A stretch of DNA of 21,472 nt. It comes from Planctomycetota bacterium. Its GTDB lineage: Bacteria > Planctomycetota > Phycisphaerae > WQYP01. Where the stretch lies: positions 1-21,472 of the forward strand of contig JAKATV010000052.1 in the NCBI GenBank assembly GCA_021818565.1, written 5' to 3'. The translations under genes and the position numbers were made by a program. Shown here piece after piece: positions 14,662 to 21,472 of the stretch (its first letter is position 1; every line of letters begins with the position of its first letter). Below the pieces are notes generated by a model that saw only the letters and a program-made list of their open reading frames with translations, had not been told where the DNA came from and made no database searches.

Positions 14662-15705
14662 ATGAACCGTTCAGTATGCAAGAATGTTTCAGACAACTGT
14701 CGTTCAATACAGCGACGGAGTTTGGGAGATAACGAAAACACGTGCGCGGGCGTGCTAAGAGCCTGGAGCAAAGGGTTTACCCTCATTGAATTGCTGGTGG
14801 TAATATCCATCATCGCGCTTTTGATCAGCCTGCTTTTACCGGCCCTGGCCCGCGCGAAACATGTGGCGGAGCAAGTTGTCTGTGCGTCAAACTTGCGGCA
14901 GTTAGGGCTGGCCATGCATGAATACGCCAATGAATATAACGGTACCTATCCCCTCAACGCCTCCTTTATGTATCCGATGGGGGGATTCCGCTGGCCGGTT
15001 GCCCCGGCTGTATATCCGGCGTGGGGTTTTGCCATGTTATATGTTGATTCATTTGGCCGGAGAGGCAACAGTATGATTCCTACCACCATTCGCCCCGGAA
15101 TTTTGACGCCAAATTTAAAAGGCATTTCGTTGCTTTTCTCTACCCAACCAGGCGTTATCAGTCAGCCGGATCAGGTCATCGCCAGTGGCCCTAAGTCCTT
15201 TTTTGTTCCAGCAACGGGATATTTGAAACAATGGAATTTCTATTCCGGCTACTGTTATTGGGTGGATCGTGGAACGGGCGGCAATGTTCCGCTGGGGCCC
15301 AATTCCAGCACTGTCGGCTCGGGCAACCCCCAGGGGTATAGCCCAGCCTATGATCTTTCAGCCATCATCAACCAGACCACAAACATCAACTCCTGGTCCT
15401 ATTTCAATACGAATACGTCCCACATGCCCGCGGAAAACGCTTTGGCGGGTCCAGGCGCGATATTGGCGTCGGACATCGCGGTAATGACCGACCCGACAGG
15501 CACAATGGGCCAAATGACAACCTGGGGTGCCGTCGGCGGTTCTGTCTCGCCATTATCCCCGGCTTCCAATCATGTGGATATTCCCAATAACAACTACCTG
15601 CCGGAAGGAGTCCATGATCTATACAATGACGGATCCGTATCCTGGCAGGGAATGGCTAAAGTAAAGGTGCATTACTACAACGGCCATAATTACTACGCGT
15701 GGTAA
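14662..15705 (+). CDS. Prepilin-type N-terminal methylation protein (type II secretion/pseudopilin-like)
   Basis: Exported pseudopilin-like protein of 347 residues. A basic, polar leader (1-37) ends in KG, followed by FTLIELLVVISIIALLISLL. Cleavage by prepilin peptidase is predicted between Gly38 and Phe39, with the conserved Glu at mature position 5 (Glu43). After the hydrophobic helix come CASNLRQLGLAMHEYANEYN, typical of the planctomycete DUF1559-like/H-X9-DG family, and a C-terminal GVHDLYNDGSV block. Planctomycetes carry very many such genes, and specific roles are mostly unknown. AAGGAG at 14649-14654 fixes the start at 14662. The leader is unusually long (37 residues). A strong terminator follows 28 nt after the stop. 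Confidence 0.9.
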   Translation: MNRSVCKNVSDNCRSIQRRSLGDNENTCAGVLRAWSKGFTLIELLVVISIIALLISLLLPALARAKHVAEQVVCASNLRQLGLAMHEYANEYNGTYPLNASFMYPMGGFRWPVAPAVYPAWGFAMLYVDSFGRRGNSMIPTTIRPGILTPNLKGISLLFSTQPGVISQPDQVIASGPKSFFVPATGYLKQWNFYSGYCYWVDRGTGGNVPLGPNSSTVGSGNPQGYSPAYDLSAIINQTTNINSWSYFNTNTSHMPAENALAGPGAILASDIAVMTDPTGTMGQMTTWGAVGGSVSPLSPASNHVDIPNNNYLPEGVHDLYNDGSVSWQGMAKVKVHYYNGHNYYAW

Positions 15706-15732
15706 TTGGAAACTAAGGTTGTACAGTGATCG

Positions 15733-15770
15733 AGCCTCCCCTGCGCATCCACGCGGAGGGGAGGCTTTTA
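15733..15770 (+). terminator. Intrinsic terminator after the prepilin-like gene
   Basis: The stem AGCCTCCCC/GGGGAGGCT (15733-15741 with 15758-15766) has a further CGC/GCG pairing inside and is followed by TTTTA. It isolates the esterase gene transcriptionally. It also argues against the esterase frame starting at GTG 15726, inside this hairpin. Confidence 0.85.
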
Positions 15771-15827
15771 TATTCTTATAAGCGAATTGTCGCGTGCGCA
15801 TATCTAACTGAAAAAGGGACCTCGCTC

Positions 15828-16835
15828 TTGAGCAGATACAATATTATCGTTCCAGGCACAAATCACATTTTGCGATTTGTGCGCTCACAAACAAAGTGGT
15901 CCGCAGTTGTTTTGATTGTGATGCTTGTCACGGCAGCATCCGCAGCTGCTCCAAGGGTGATTCCCGTGTGGCCCGAATTGCATGTCACGCCGGCACAACG
16001 TGCGGGGCATAGCTTCATGAAAAAACACAAGGGGTGTATTATTCTGCATCCCGTTCTTTGGCCTACGCTGACGATTTTTCCTGCACCTGAAAAAGCAGCC
16101 GATGGATGTGCAATCGTTATTTGCGCTGGCGGCGGCTATGGTGTGGAGGCCATTTCTCTGGAAGGTTATCGCGTGGCGCGCTGGTTTAATAAGGTGGGTG
16201 TAAGCTGTTATGTGCTCAAATATCGCCTGCCCCAGCAGAGCCTGCCCGCCAGTGGCGTGCCTTGGCCCGTGCAGGACGTGCGGCGCGCGGTGCAGATTAT
16301 CCGCGCCCACGCGACCCAATGGCACATTAATCCGTACCATGTGGGCGTGATGGGTTTTTCAGCCGGGGGGTCGCTGGCGGCACTTTCCGGCGTGCACTGG
16401 TTGCCGGGAAATCCCAATGCCAGGGATCCGCTTAACAAATTCAGCACCCGGCCGGATTTTCTGGTGCTGGGATATCCCACCACCTCCATGATGCCGGGAA
16501 TTGCCAACAAAGGCACACGCCATAATCTTCTTGGCCGTCATGCGCCGCTGGATGTTGAAAAATATTTCTCCGGTGAACTTAACGTCACGCCGCTGACGCC
16601 GCCGGCATTTATTTTTTACGCCCATGATGACCGCACGGTAAACCATCAGAATGAGAAGCGCTTTTACGCGGCGCTGCGGCACAACGGTGTGCCGGCCAAG
16701 CTCGTGGAGTTCAAGCACGGGAAGCATGGTTTTGGCTTGGGAGAAAAAGGCACCGACAGCACGCAATGGCCGCGCGATTGCGTCCGCTGGCTGAAAGAAA
16801 TGAATTTCATTTCGCAAGCCAACCACAGGCGATGA
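15828..16835 (+). CDS. Secreted alpha/beta-hydrolase esterase (acetyl-xylan-esterase/BD-FAE-like)
   Basis: Probably removes acetyl or similar ester groups from polysaccharides. With a TTG start at 15828 the protein has 335 residues. An N-terminal export signal (KWSAVVLIVMLVTAASAAA) is followed by an alpha/beta-hydrolase domain. The oxyanion loop is CAGGGYG (99-105), the nucleophile is Ser178 in GFSAGG, the acid is Asp267 or Asp268 in AHDDRTV and the base is His300 in HGKHGFGL. KYRLP after the oxyanion loop is typical of planctomycete esterases annexed to xylan degradation. TTG 15828 has GGGA at good spacing. GTG 15879 gives a more standard 24-residue signal peptide but has no ribosome binding site, so the start is open. 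A short inverted repeat lies between the two. Confidence 0.88.
   Translation: MSRYNIIVPGTNHILRFVRSQTKWSAVVLIVMLVTAASAAAPRVIPVWPELHVTPAQRAGHSFMKKHKGCIILHPVLWPTLTIFPAPEKAADGCAIVICAGGGYGVEAISLEGYRVARWFNKVGVSCYVLKYRLPQQSLPASGVPWPVQDVRRAVQIIRAHATQWHINPYHVGVMGFSAGGSLAALSGVHWLPGNPNARDPLNKFSTRPDFLVLGYPTTSMMPGIANKGTRHNLLGRHAPLDVEKYFSGELNVTPLTPPAFIFYAHDDRTVNHQNEKRFYAALRHNGVPAKLVEFKHGKHGFGLGEKGTDSTQWPRDCVRWLKEMNFISQANHRR
15856..15882. repeat. Perfect 9-bp inverted repeat at the start of the esterase gene
   Basis: GCACAAATC (15856-15864) and GATTTGTGC (15874-15882) are perfect inverted copies with a 9-nt spacer. It could be an operator palindrome or an mRNA hairpin. It overlaps the alternative GTG start (15879) and lies 26 nt after the TTG start, so it would sit within either the leader or the signal-peptide coding region. 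Confidence 0.5.
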
Positions 16836-16950
16836 AATTGGGACGTCATGATGCCCCGCGCGGCACTGCCGCAATCAAGATGCCTGATCCACAAATTACG
16901 CAGATTAACGACGAAATAGGAAAGCTGTGAAATCTGTGGATAAAAGCGAT

Positions 16951-16960
16951 GGGGGGGGGG
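16951..16960. repeat. Ten-base poly-G tract between convergent genes
   Basis: A run of ten G residues lies two bases beyond the stop codon of the minus-strand metalloprotease gene (16963-16965, TAG). Around it, 16890-16950 resembles dispersed intergenic sequence (CACAAATTACGCAGATTAA, AATCTGTGGATAAAA). Such runs are prone to slippage and to sequencing error. Confidence 0.9.
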
Positions 16961-16962
16961 AG

Positions 16963-17970
16963 CTATTCATCGCTTTCGGTCGTCGGTAGTGGCGACCAGG
17001 GACCGGATCCCAGAAACTCCGCTGCTAAATCTCCGACGCCGACATTTAGAAACTGGCGTGCGGCTTGTTCCCCGGCGTCACGCCGGTGAGCGTGCAGAAA
17101 AAACTTTTTAAATAATCCGTTGCGCCCCCGCCCCGTCATCAAGCTGCGCACCATAACTTCAGATAATTGATAGCTGGGACGCTGGCCGCCTTTCAGATTA
17201 AAACTGCTGCCGGACCAGAATCGCTGAATTCCAAACCATCCCCAATATCTCTGCTGCACGCGCAATTCGCGGGCGGAAAGCTTAAATGGAAGGTGCGCCG
17301 CACGGACAAGGTCCTCCATCTGCTGGGCCAGCCCTTCATTGAGCCAGCGCGGCAACGGCAGGTTCGCTACAGCGCTATGGGTCAACTCGTGCACCAGCGT
17401 CTGAAGCGAAACCGCGTTTGCAACGGCATTAAGCACGATATGTGGATAGCCTTGGGAAAGAAACACGCCCGCGCTGGTGCCGAAGACTGTATTTTGGTCC
17501 GGATAAAATACGCATATGTAGTCATAGTACTGGTCCGGATTATCAAAAATCAGAATCGCCCGCTTCTCAAGCCCCGGGCCACCCGCGTCCCCCTTTGGGC
17601 TGATTTCCATTAGATTCCCGATCAAATGCCAAGCTGGAGCTATGGCTTCGGTGATGCGCCGGGCGCGGCCCGCTCCGCCGCTGTGCATAATTAGAAAATC
17701 AGAATCCTCAAAAACAGCATATCGGGTGCCACCGGCGGCGGCCATCATTTCCAGCCAATATCGCACCGCGCAGGCTACTGCTGCCCCAGTCAATTCAGGC
17801 TCAAGGCGTTGGCTGATAATATTCCGGGCCTGCCGCCAATCCATGTGCGGCAACCCATGTAACTTATGAAGCGCTGATGAAAAAGCACCCGGTTCCATCA
17901 GCGGTCGCTGGCCTTGGTGTGTGCCGTCGCGGCTCGTTGACCCGCCGGTGATCCTGCTGCAGAAGCCCAT
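16963..17970 (-). CDS. Putative HExxH zinc metalloprotease-like protein of unknown substrate
   Basis: The 335-residue protein contains LVHELTHSAV with the zinc-binding pair His194/His198 and catalytic Glu195, followed by WLNEGLAQ with Glu212. That is the HExxH plus downstream Glu arrangement of gluzincin-like peptidases, such as the DUF1570-type proteins common in planctomycetes. No clear signal peptide is seen, so it may be cytoplasmic or the start may be wrong. The N-terminal 60 residues show no motif. ATG at 17970 has AAGGAT upstream and sits 2 nt after the stop of the short ORF before it, suggesting coupling. A TTG at 17976 is also in frame. A peptidase role is inferred from the motif only. 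Confidence 0.75.
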   Translation of the reverse strand: MGFCSRITGGSTSRDGTHQGQRPLMEPGAFSSALHKLHGLPHMDWRQARNIISQRLEPELTGAAVACAVRYWLEMMAAAGGTRYAVFEDSDFLIMHSGGAGRARRITEAIAPAWHLIGNLMEISPKGDAGGPGLEKRAILIFDNPDQYYDYICVFYPDQNTVFGTSAGVFLSQGYPHIVLNAVANAVSLQTLVHELTHSAVANLPLPRWLNEGLAQQMEDLVRAAHLPFKLSARELRVQQRYWGWFGIQRFWSGSSFNLKGGQRPSYQLSEVMVRSLMTGRGRNGLFKKFFLHAHRRDAGEQAARQFLNVGVGDLAAEFLGSGPWSPLPTTESDE

Positions 17971-17972
17971 TG

Positions 17973-18323
17973 TCAATCCTTAGGTTCGCGTGAACATTTT
18001 GCAGTCAAATATATTAAGTCATCCTGAATGTAACGTCTAATGACGCGCCGCAACTTCATTGAACATGCTTGGGGTTGCTTTCTTCCGGACCTGACCGGTT
18101 TTACCGCCAATCCGTGGATCGGGCCTGGCCGTGGCCGGGGCGCATGCAGGATCAGCGTGATAACAGTATTGCCGTTCGGTTGCCAACGCTGCTGATTCCG
18201 CTTGATTTCGTTTTTGAGATTGCGATAGCTCTCTGCTGCGTTAAGATAATCGAGGTAATTGGTTTTGTGTATGCGGAGGTATTGCGTCGTGAGTGCCCCG
18301 GGTGCAACTTGGAATTTCCTCAT
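17973..18323 (-). CDS. Doubtful 116-residue ORF upstream of the metalloprotease gene
   Basis: The frame ends 2 nt before the metalloprotease ATG and would be translationally coupled to it. Residues 15-50 (IHKTNYLDYLNAAESYRNLK...) look like a plausible helical protein. The second half is rich in Arg, Pro and Lys and less convincing. No family is recognised. Its 5' end overlaps by 35 nt the GTG-started Sel1 gene on the other strand, which has the better ribosome binding site, so either a later start or a non-coding leader is possible. Confidence 0.25.
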   Translation of the reverse strand: MRKFQVAPGALTTQYLRIHKTNYLDYLNAAESYRNLKNEIKRNQQRWQPNGNTVITLILHAPRPRPGPIHGLAVKPVRSGRKQPQACSMKLRRVIRRYIQDDLIYLTAKCSREPKD

Positions 18324-19056
18324 CGGGCTTTGGGGCCTCTCCTACGGGTATAACATTTGGCCTAAACGTGCCGTCCCGGTAACGGGGCCGGATAAGAAGG
18401 GGCGGGGATTGATAATTTTCGGATATATTTTTGTCAGCTTGGCCATCGCGCAGATGTTCCTACTATCAAGCAGGCTCGTCCAGCCCGAATTGCCTGGCGG
18501 CTATGCCACGAACGCAGCGATTCAGAAATTACATCGCGCTGCCGAGGCCGGCAATTATAACTCGATGTACCGCCTTGGCGTTTTGTACGAGAATGGAGAA
18601 GGCGTTTCGCGCAGCCTTCCGCAGGCCATCCAGTGGTATGGCAGGGCGGCAGCAGGGGGCAGTCTACCAGCGATGGTCCAGATCGGGGCACTCTATCAAA
18701 ATGGACGTGGTGTCGCCGAGAATGATCACAAGGCAATGCTATGGTACCGCAAGGCGGCAGCGAAAGGCTCTCCCATTGCGGCGTTCTTGGTTGGTAACCT
18801 TTACTATAACGGGCTCGGTGTGCATAGGGATTTTCCGATCGCGATTGCGTGGTGGCGGAAAGCCGACAGGGAGGGGAGCAAATACGCAATGATCGGAATG
18901 GCGGTTGCCTATGCATACGGTCGAGGTGTTCCCCAAAATTCCGTGAATGCAATAAAATGGTTGCGCCGAGCGGCGGCGGCCGGAAGTGTGCGAGCAAAAA
19001 AGCTTCTGGCGACAAATCGTCCGGAGATCGACAAATATCTAATCCGATCCAAATGA
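18289..19056 (+). CDS. Membrane-anchored Sel1-like (TPR-type) repeat protein, GTG start
   Basis: The 255-residue protein has a short N-terminal region with a hydrophobic stretch near 9-22 and one clear membrane segment (about 40-62, LIIFGYIFVSLAIAQMFLLS). About four Sel1-like repeats follow (about 85-232), each with the A...LG..Y..G.GV..D...A..W..KAA pattern, for example AMVQIGALYQNGRGVAENDHK. Such solenoids mediate protein-protein contacts, and here the repeats probably face the periplasm or another non-cytoplasmic space. GTG at 18289 has GGAGG at 18275-18279 with 9-nt spacing, which is better than the TTG at 18259. The stop overlaps or nearly abuts the next gene, so the two form an operon and may act together. 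Confidence 0.85.
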   Translation: MSAPGATWNFLIGLWGLSYGYNIWPKRAVPVTGPDKKGRGLIIFGYIFVSLAIAQMFLLSSRLVQPELPGGYATNAAIQKLHRAAEAGNYNSMYRLGVLYENGEGVSRSLPQAIQWYGRAAAGGSLPAMVQIGALYQNGRGVAENDHKAMLWYRKAAAKGSPIAAFLVGNLYYNGLGVHRDFPIAIAWWRKADREGSKYAMIGMAVAYAYGRGVPQNSVNAIKWLRRAAAAGSVRAKKLLATNRPEIDKYLIRSK

Positions 19057-19070
19057 AAGGAAAAAAGAGA

Positions 19071-21305
19071 ATGCCGACGTTTAAGGGAATTTGCATCGGC
19101 CGATATTGCAGTTTCTGGCAACTACTGAATGGGACCATTGTGGCGGCAGCCATTTGGGCGATGGTGGTGACGGGCGTCGCAACATCGGAGGCGCAGGCTC
19201 CCCGACCATTTAGGCTCGCTCGCATGGCACCGTTGCCTTTGCCGCAGCACCCCATTGCCAGAGCGGAAAAGGACTTCCCGTTTTTTCCGCATCAGCCCAT
19301 CGCCGACGCCGGTTTTAACGCCTTATTTCTTCCTTTTCACCACGCCTTTGCAAACGCCTCGCACGGGTTTAATCGGGCGCAGGCCTTCGCGTTTTTATTC
19401 TCCATGGATTTGGATTGGGCACCCGGCAATTATTGTAATCGGCACGCCTATTTTCTTTATAACCGTAGCGGGGCCAATATGGTTCGCCTGCTGCGGCATT
19501 ATTCTAAAAGTGCCATCGCCCGCTATTTTCCGGGCTGGCAAGCCAGCGTGGCGGTGGGGGGCACATTAAAACATGGTGTGGGTGGATACACGGCCACAAT
19601 TGTGCTCTACAACCGTCACGGCCGCCTGATTCATACCATGCGTTACAACACGCCGATGTCCTTCTGGAATTTGTTGGGTACTGTTGATGCCGGCTTTATG
19701 ACATATATGAACGAGCCGCCGTCCCCGGCGTTGGCGCATTACCTCTGTGAACCTCGTTGCAACAGCATGCAGTGCCTGACGGAATTGGGGAAGGCTGCTT
19801 TTCTTCCTATTGAGTCAACGCGGGCATTTACTCTCTTCCGTAAGGTTCTCAGGCTCGATCCGCGTTTCGCGGAAGTGCGCTATTGGTTTGAAAATCAGGC
19901 GGCGTGGCGTGGAACCGATGGTATGGACAAGTTGGAATCCGAATTGGCACAATCCCTGAAAAATCGCCTCCTGCCGTTCCCGGCGAGCATATTCGATCCG
20001 GCGGCCTGTCATAATAAGCAATTGGCCCAAGTGTTGACGAAACTGGAACCGGCAATATTGGCCGAATCAAAAAAACTCACCGGCTCTGATTCACCGCTGG
20101 TACTTACCGAAGAATTGAATTGGAAAACATATAAACCCTGGCAAGTATCAGCGTTGCTGCGTGAGGCTACCCGTGTGGCTGGTAAATATCCCAATGATTA
20201 CACCCTGCTGAAAGCGGTTGGCCATCTGTATGACAATCGTAAGTTTACGGCGCAAAATAACCCCGACATGGCCGGGGCCATCGACGCCGTGGCGCTTGCC
20301 GACCGGTGGCTTACCGGGACCGGTCGAAAGGCCGGCGTTCGGCGCGATACTTGGGACGCTGCGGTGCAGACGGGCCATCTCACCGTAGCCGCCGCGTTGG
20401 CGTTGCGGTCCCGAACTCCGCAGAATCAGGCGGCTGCGCTCTGGATACTGACAGAACTTGGGCAGTTTTCCATGATTCCCCGACTTTCCCCGCACATTCT
20501 GGCGGGTCAGCCTGTTAATGCTGATGAAATCGTCGCCATCTATGCCTATGCAGCGGCGATGAAATCAGATCGTCCGCTTCTGGACAGTATTATCAGGACT
20601 TATGCTCCGCAACTTCGACAGGAGGGAATTCTGGATGTGATGCGCTACTGCTCCATGCGTTTAGCGGGCAGGAACACTTCGCATATGGTGTTTGCGTCTC
20701 CGCTGAAGGTTTGGCCGGGACAGGCCATTCACATCTACATACAAGTAGAACGCGATTTGAGTCGGCACCAGGAAGTAAATGTCAACACACTGAATGGGCT
20801 TTGGGTGGCCGCTCCGTTGAATCGCCTTTCCTGGTTTTATATAGACGCTTATACTCGGCAGGAATTACATCCCTATCCCGACGATGCGGATTTCTATAAC
20901 GTGCTGCCCTGGTTTTTTCCGCATGATCCATGGGCTGAACAGGCGGTGAAGGATTATCATTTTCGGACCAGGGTTTTTCCCGAGCACCCCATGAATCCTG
21001 ATTTTGTGCTTTCCAAATTTGCGGTGCTGAAGCCCTACCCGCATCGGGAAAGTGGGAACGGTGCTTTTAATATTGCGGTATTTAACTTGCAGTTACCGAA
21101 CGTCAGTGTGTTTAACCAATGTGCGGCGGTGCATCAGTTCCTGCAAAAGTCAGAATTCAGGCGGGCTCATCGGATGGCTCATGTCATGCTGTGGTATGCC
21201 GGCCTTCATGAATTTCCAAGCATGGTTATTCTGTGTCGAAATGTTGTCTATATGGAAAAAATTGCTGCGATGCGGGCAAAAAAGACTAGGAGCCTGTCCA
21301 AGTAA
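19071..21305 (+). CDS. Exported 744-residue protein of unknown function with a TPR-like segment
   Basis: I do not recognise this family as a whole. A signal peptide or anchor covers about 1-43 (hydrophobic GTIVAAAIWAMVVTGVA, then SEAQA). Residues about 75-215 could form a small alpha/beta domain (TATIVLYNRHGRLIHTMRY). Residues about 248-282 (STRAFTLFRKVLRLDPRFAE) look like a TPR motif. The rest is helical and rich in Trp, Arg and Pro, without cofactor motifs. ATG 19071 follows AAAGG (19056-19060). ATG 19053 would overlap the Sel1 stop (ATGA) and is an alternative. Operon partner of the Sel1-repeat gene. The final codons (TRSLSK and stop) lie in one arm of a long inverted repeat, so the native C-terminus may have been replaced. 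Confidence 0.7.
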   Translation: MPTFKGICIGRYCSFWQLLNGTIVAAAIWAMVVTGVATSEAQAPRPFRLARMAPLPLPQHPIARAEKDFPFFPHQPIADAGFNALFLPFHHAFANASHGFNRAQAFAFLFSMDLDWAPGNYCNRHAYFLYNRSGANMVRLLRHYSKSAIARYFPGWQASVAVGGTLKHGVGGYTATIVLYNRHGRLIHTMRYNTPMSFWNLLGTVDAGFMTYMNEPPSPALAHYLCEPRCNSMQCLTELGKAAFLPIESTRAFTLFRKVLRLDPRFAEVRYWFENQAAWRGTDGMDKLESELAQSLKNRLLPFPASIFDPAACHNKQLAQVLTKLEPAILAESKKLTGSDSPLVLTEELNWKTYKPWQVSALLREATRVAGKYPNDYTLLKAVGHLYDNRKFTAQNNPDMAGAIDAVALADRWLTGTGRKAGVRRDTWDAAVQTGHLTVAAALALRSRTPQNQAAALWILTELGQFSMIPRLSPHILAGQPVNADEIVAIYAYAAAMKSDRPLLDSIIRTYAPQLRQEGILDVMRYCSMRLAGRNTSHMVFASPLKVWPGQAIHIYIQVERDLSRHQEVNVNTLNGLWVAAPLNRLSWFYIDAYTRQELHPYPDDADFYNVLPWFFPHDPWAEQAVKDYHFRTRVFPEHPMNPDFVLSKFAVLKPYPHRESGNGAFNIAVFNLQLPNVSVFNQCAAVHQFLQKSEFRRAHRMAHVMLWYAGLHEFPSMVILCRNVVYMEKIAAMRAKKTRSLSK

Positions 21306-21346
21306 TGGCCGTCGCAACCCGGCGATTACTCGGACAGGCTCCTAGT
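21285..21346. repeat. 26-bp imperfect inverted repeat overlapping the end of the last gene
   Basis: The arms 21285-21310 and 21321-21346 pair with two mismatches around a 10-nt loop. The core of each arm is ACTAGGAGCCTGTCC followed by AGTAAT. The stop codon TAA (21303-21305) is inside the left arm. No T-run follows, so it is not a classic intrinsic terminator. With a probable transposase start 87 nt to the right, it may be an insertion-sequence end or a hairpin that attracted an insertion. Confidence 0.85.
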
Positions 21347-21432
21347 ACTACAACGCCACAAAAGCTCAAGAAAATATAGTTGGCTGGCCGATGAAGCCTT
21401 TCAGGATCCGTATTTCTGAAAGGAGTCCCGGC

Positions 21433-21472
21433 ATGGAAGCTGAAGCGATTCTGAGAATTCGACCGGCGTTGA
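21433..21472 (+). CDS. Start of a probable transposase gene, cut by the right window edge
   Basis: An ATG at 21433 follows AAGGAG (21420-21425) and gives MEAEAILRIRPAL before the window ends. This N-terminus resembles those I associate with IS701-like DDE transposases (M..E.ILR.RPAL...), but 13 residues are not enough to be sure. The preceding 21347-21430 stretch and the long inverted repeat would then belong to the element's left end. It could instead be an unrelated gene. Confidence 0.4.
   Translation, partial: MEAEAILRIRPAL

Noticed and set aside
16890..16950. Sequence resembling dispersed intergenic repeats (AATTACGCAGATTAA, AATCTGTGGATAAAA)
   Set aside because: Only one copy exists in the window, so a repeat cannot be supported from this sequence alone.
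1..21472. CRISPR arrays, tRNA and rRNA genes
   Set aside because: No regularly spaced long direct repeats with unique spacers, no cloverleaf ending in CCA and no rRNA-like stretches were seen by eye. A tRNAscan or Infernal run would be decisive.

Overview
The window looks like a chromosomal segment of a planctomycete, most likely of the Phycisphaerae. The signs are a prepilin-type protein with the N-terminal signature KGFTLIELLVVISIIALL followed by a long globular domain, a PEP-CTERM exported protein with autotransporter-type beta-strand repeats, several secreted carbohydrate-active enzymes, and moderate-to-high GC. No 16S or other marker RNA is present, so this placement is an inference from gene content.

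Layout. Positions 1-380 hold a minus-strand coding remnant with an in-frame stop, then a strong plus-strand terminator. A 44-codon small ORF with a good ribosome binding site follows, then aroF (type I-beta DAHP synthase). Positions 1653-6655 hold a compact polyketide/fatty-acid-like cluster. On the minus strand are a ketosynthase with an intact Cys-His-His triad and, overlapping it by 8 nt, a short ketosynthase-like partner whose active-site Cys aligns with Gln (chain-length-factor-like). Divergent from these is a plus-strand operon of a PlsC-type acyltransferase, an ApeP-like hotdog dehydratase, an acyl carrier protein and a FabZ/ApeI-like hotdog dehydratase. An LpxL/HtrB-type acyltransferase converges on this operon. 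The set resembles a reduced aryl-polyene-type or specialised acyl-chain system, but no ketoreductase, ligase, thioesterase or exporter is visible here. ftsY follows at 6733.

Positions 7675-16835 are a run of exported proteins separated by roomy intergenic regions: an SGNH hydrolase with altered catalytic blocks, a PEP-CTERM beta-strand protein, a GH3 glycosidase with a PA14 insert, a prepilin-like protein and an alpha/beta-hydrolase esterase. This fits extracellular polysaccharide breakdown and deacetylation. Three of the intergenic regions carry the same short direct repeat (core TGATRAAAARTGG, in tandem at 21-22 nt where multiple). It could be an operator for a regulon or the leftover ends of an IS21-like element.

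Positions 16963-21305 hold a minus-strand HExxH putative metalloprotease, a doubtful short ORF upstream of it, and a divergent two-gene operon: a membrane-anchored Sel1-repeat protein and a 744-residue exported protein of unknown function. The last codons of that protein lie in one arm of a 26-bp imperfect inverted repeat. About 90 bp further on, at the right edge, a probable transposase gene begins, so the right boundary appears to be a mobile-element junction.
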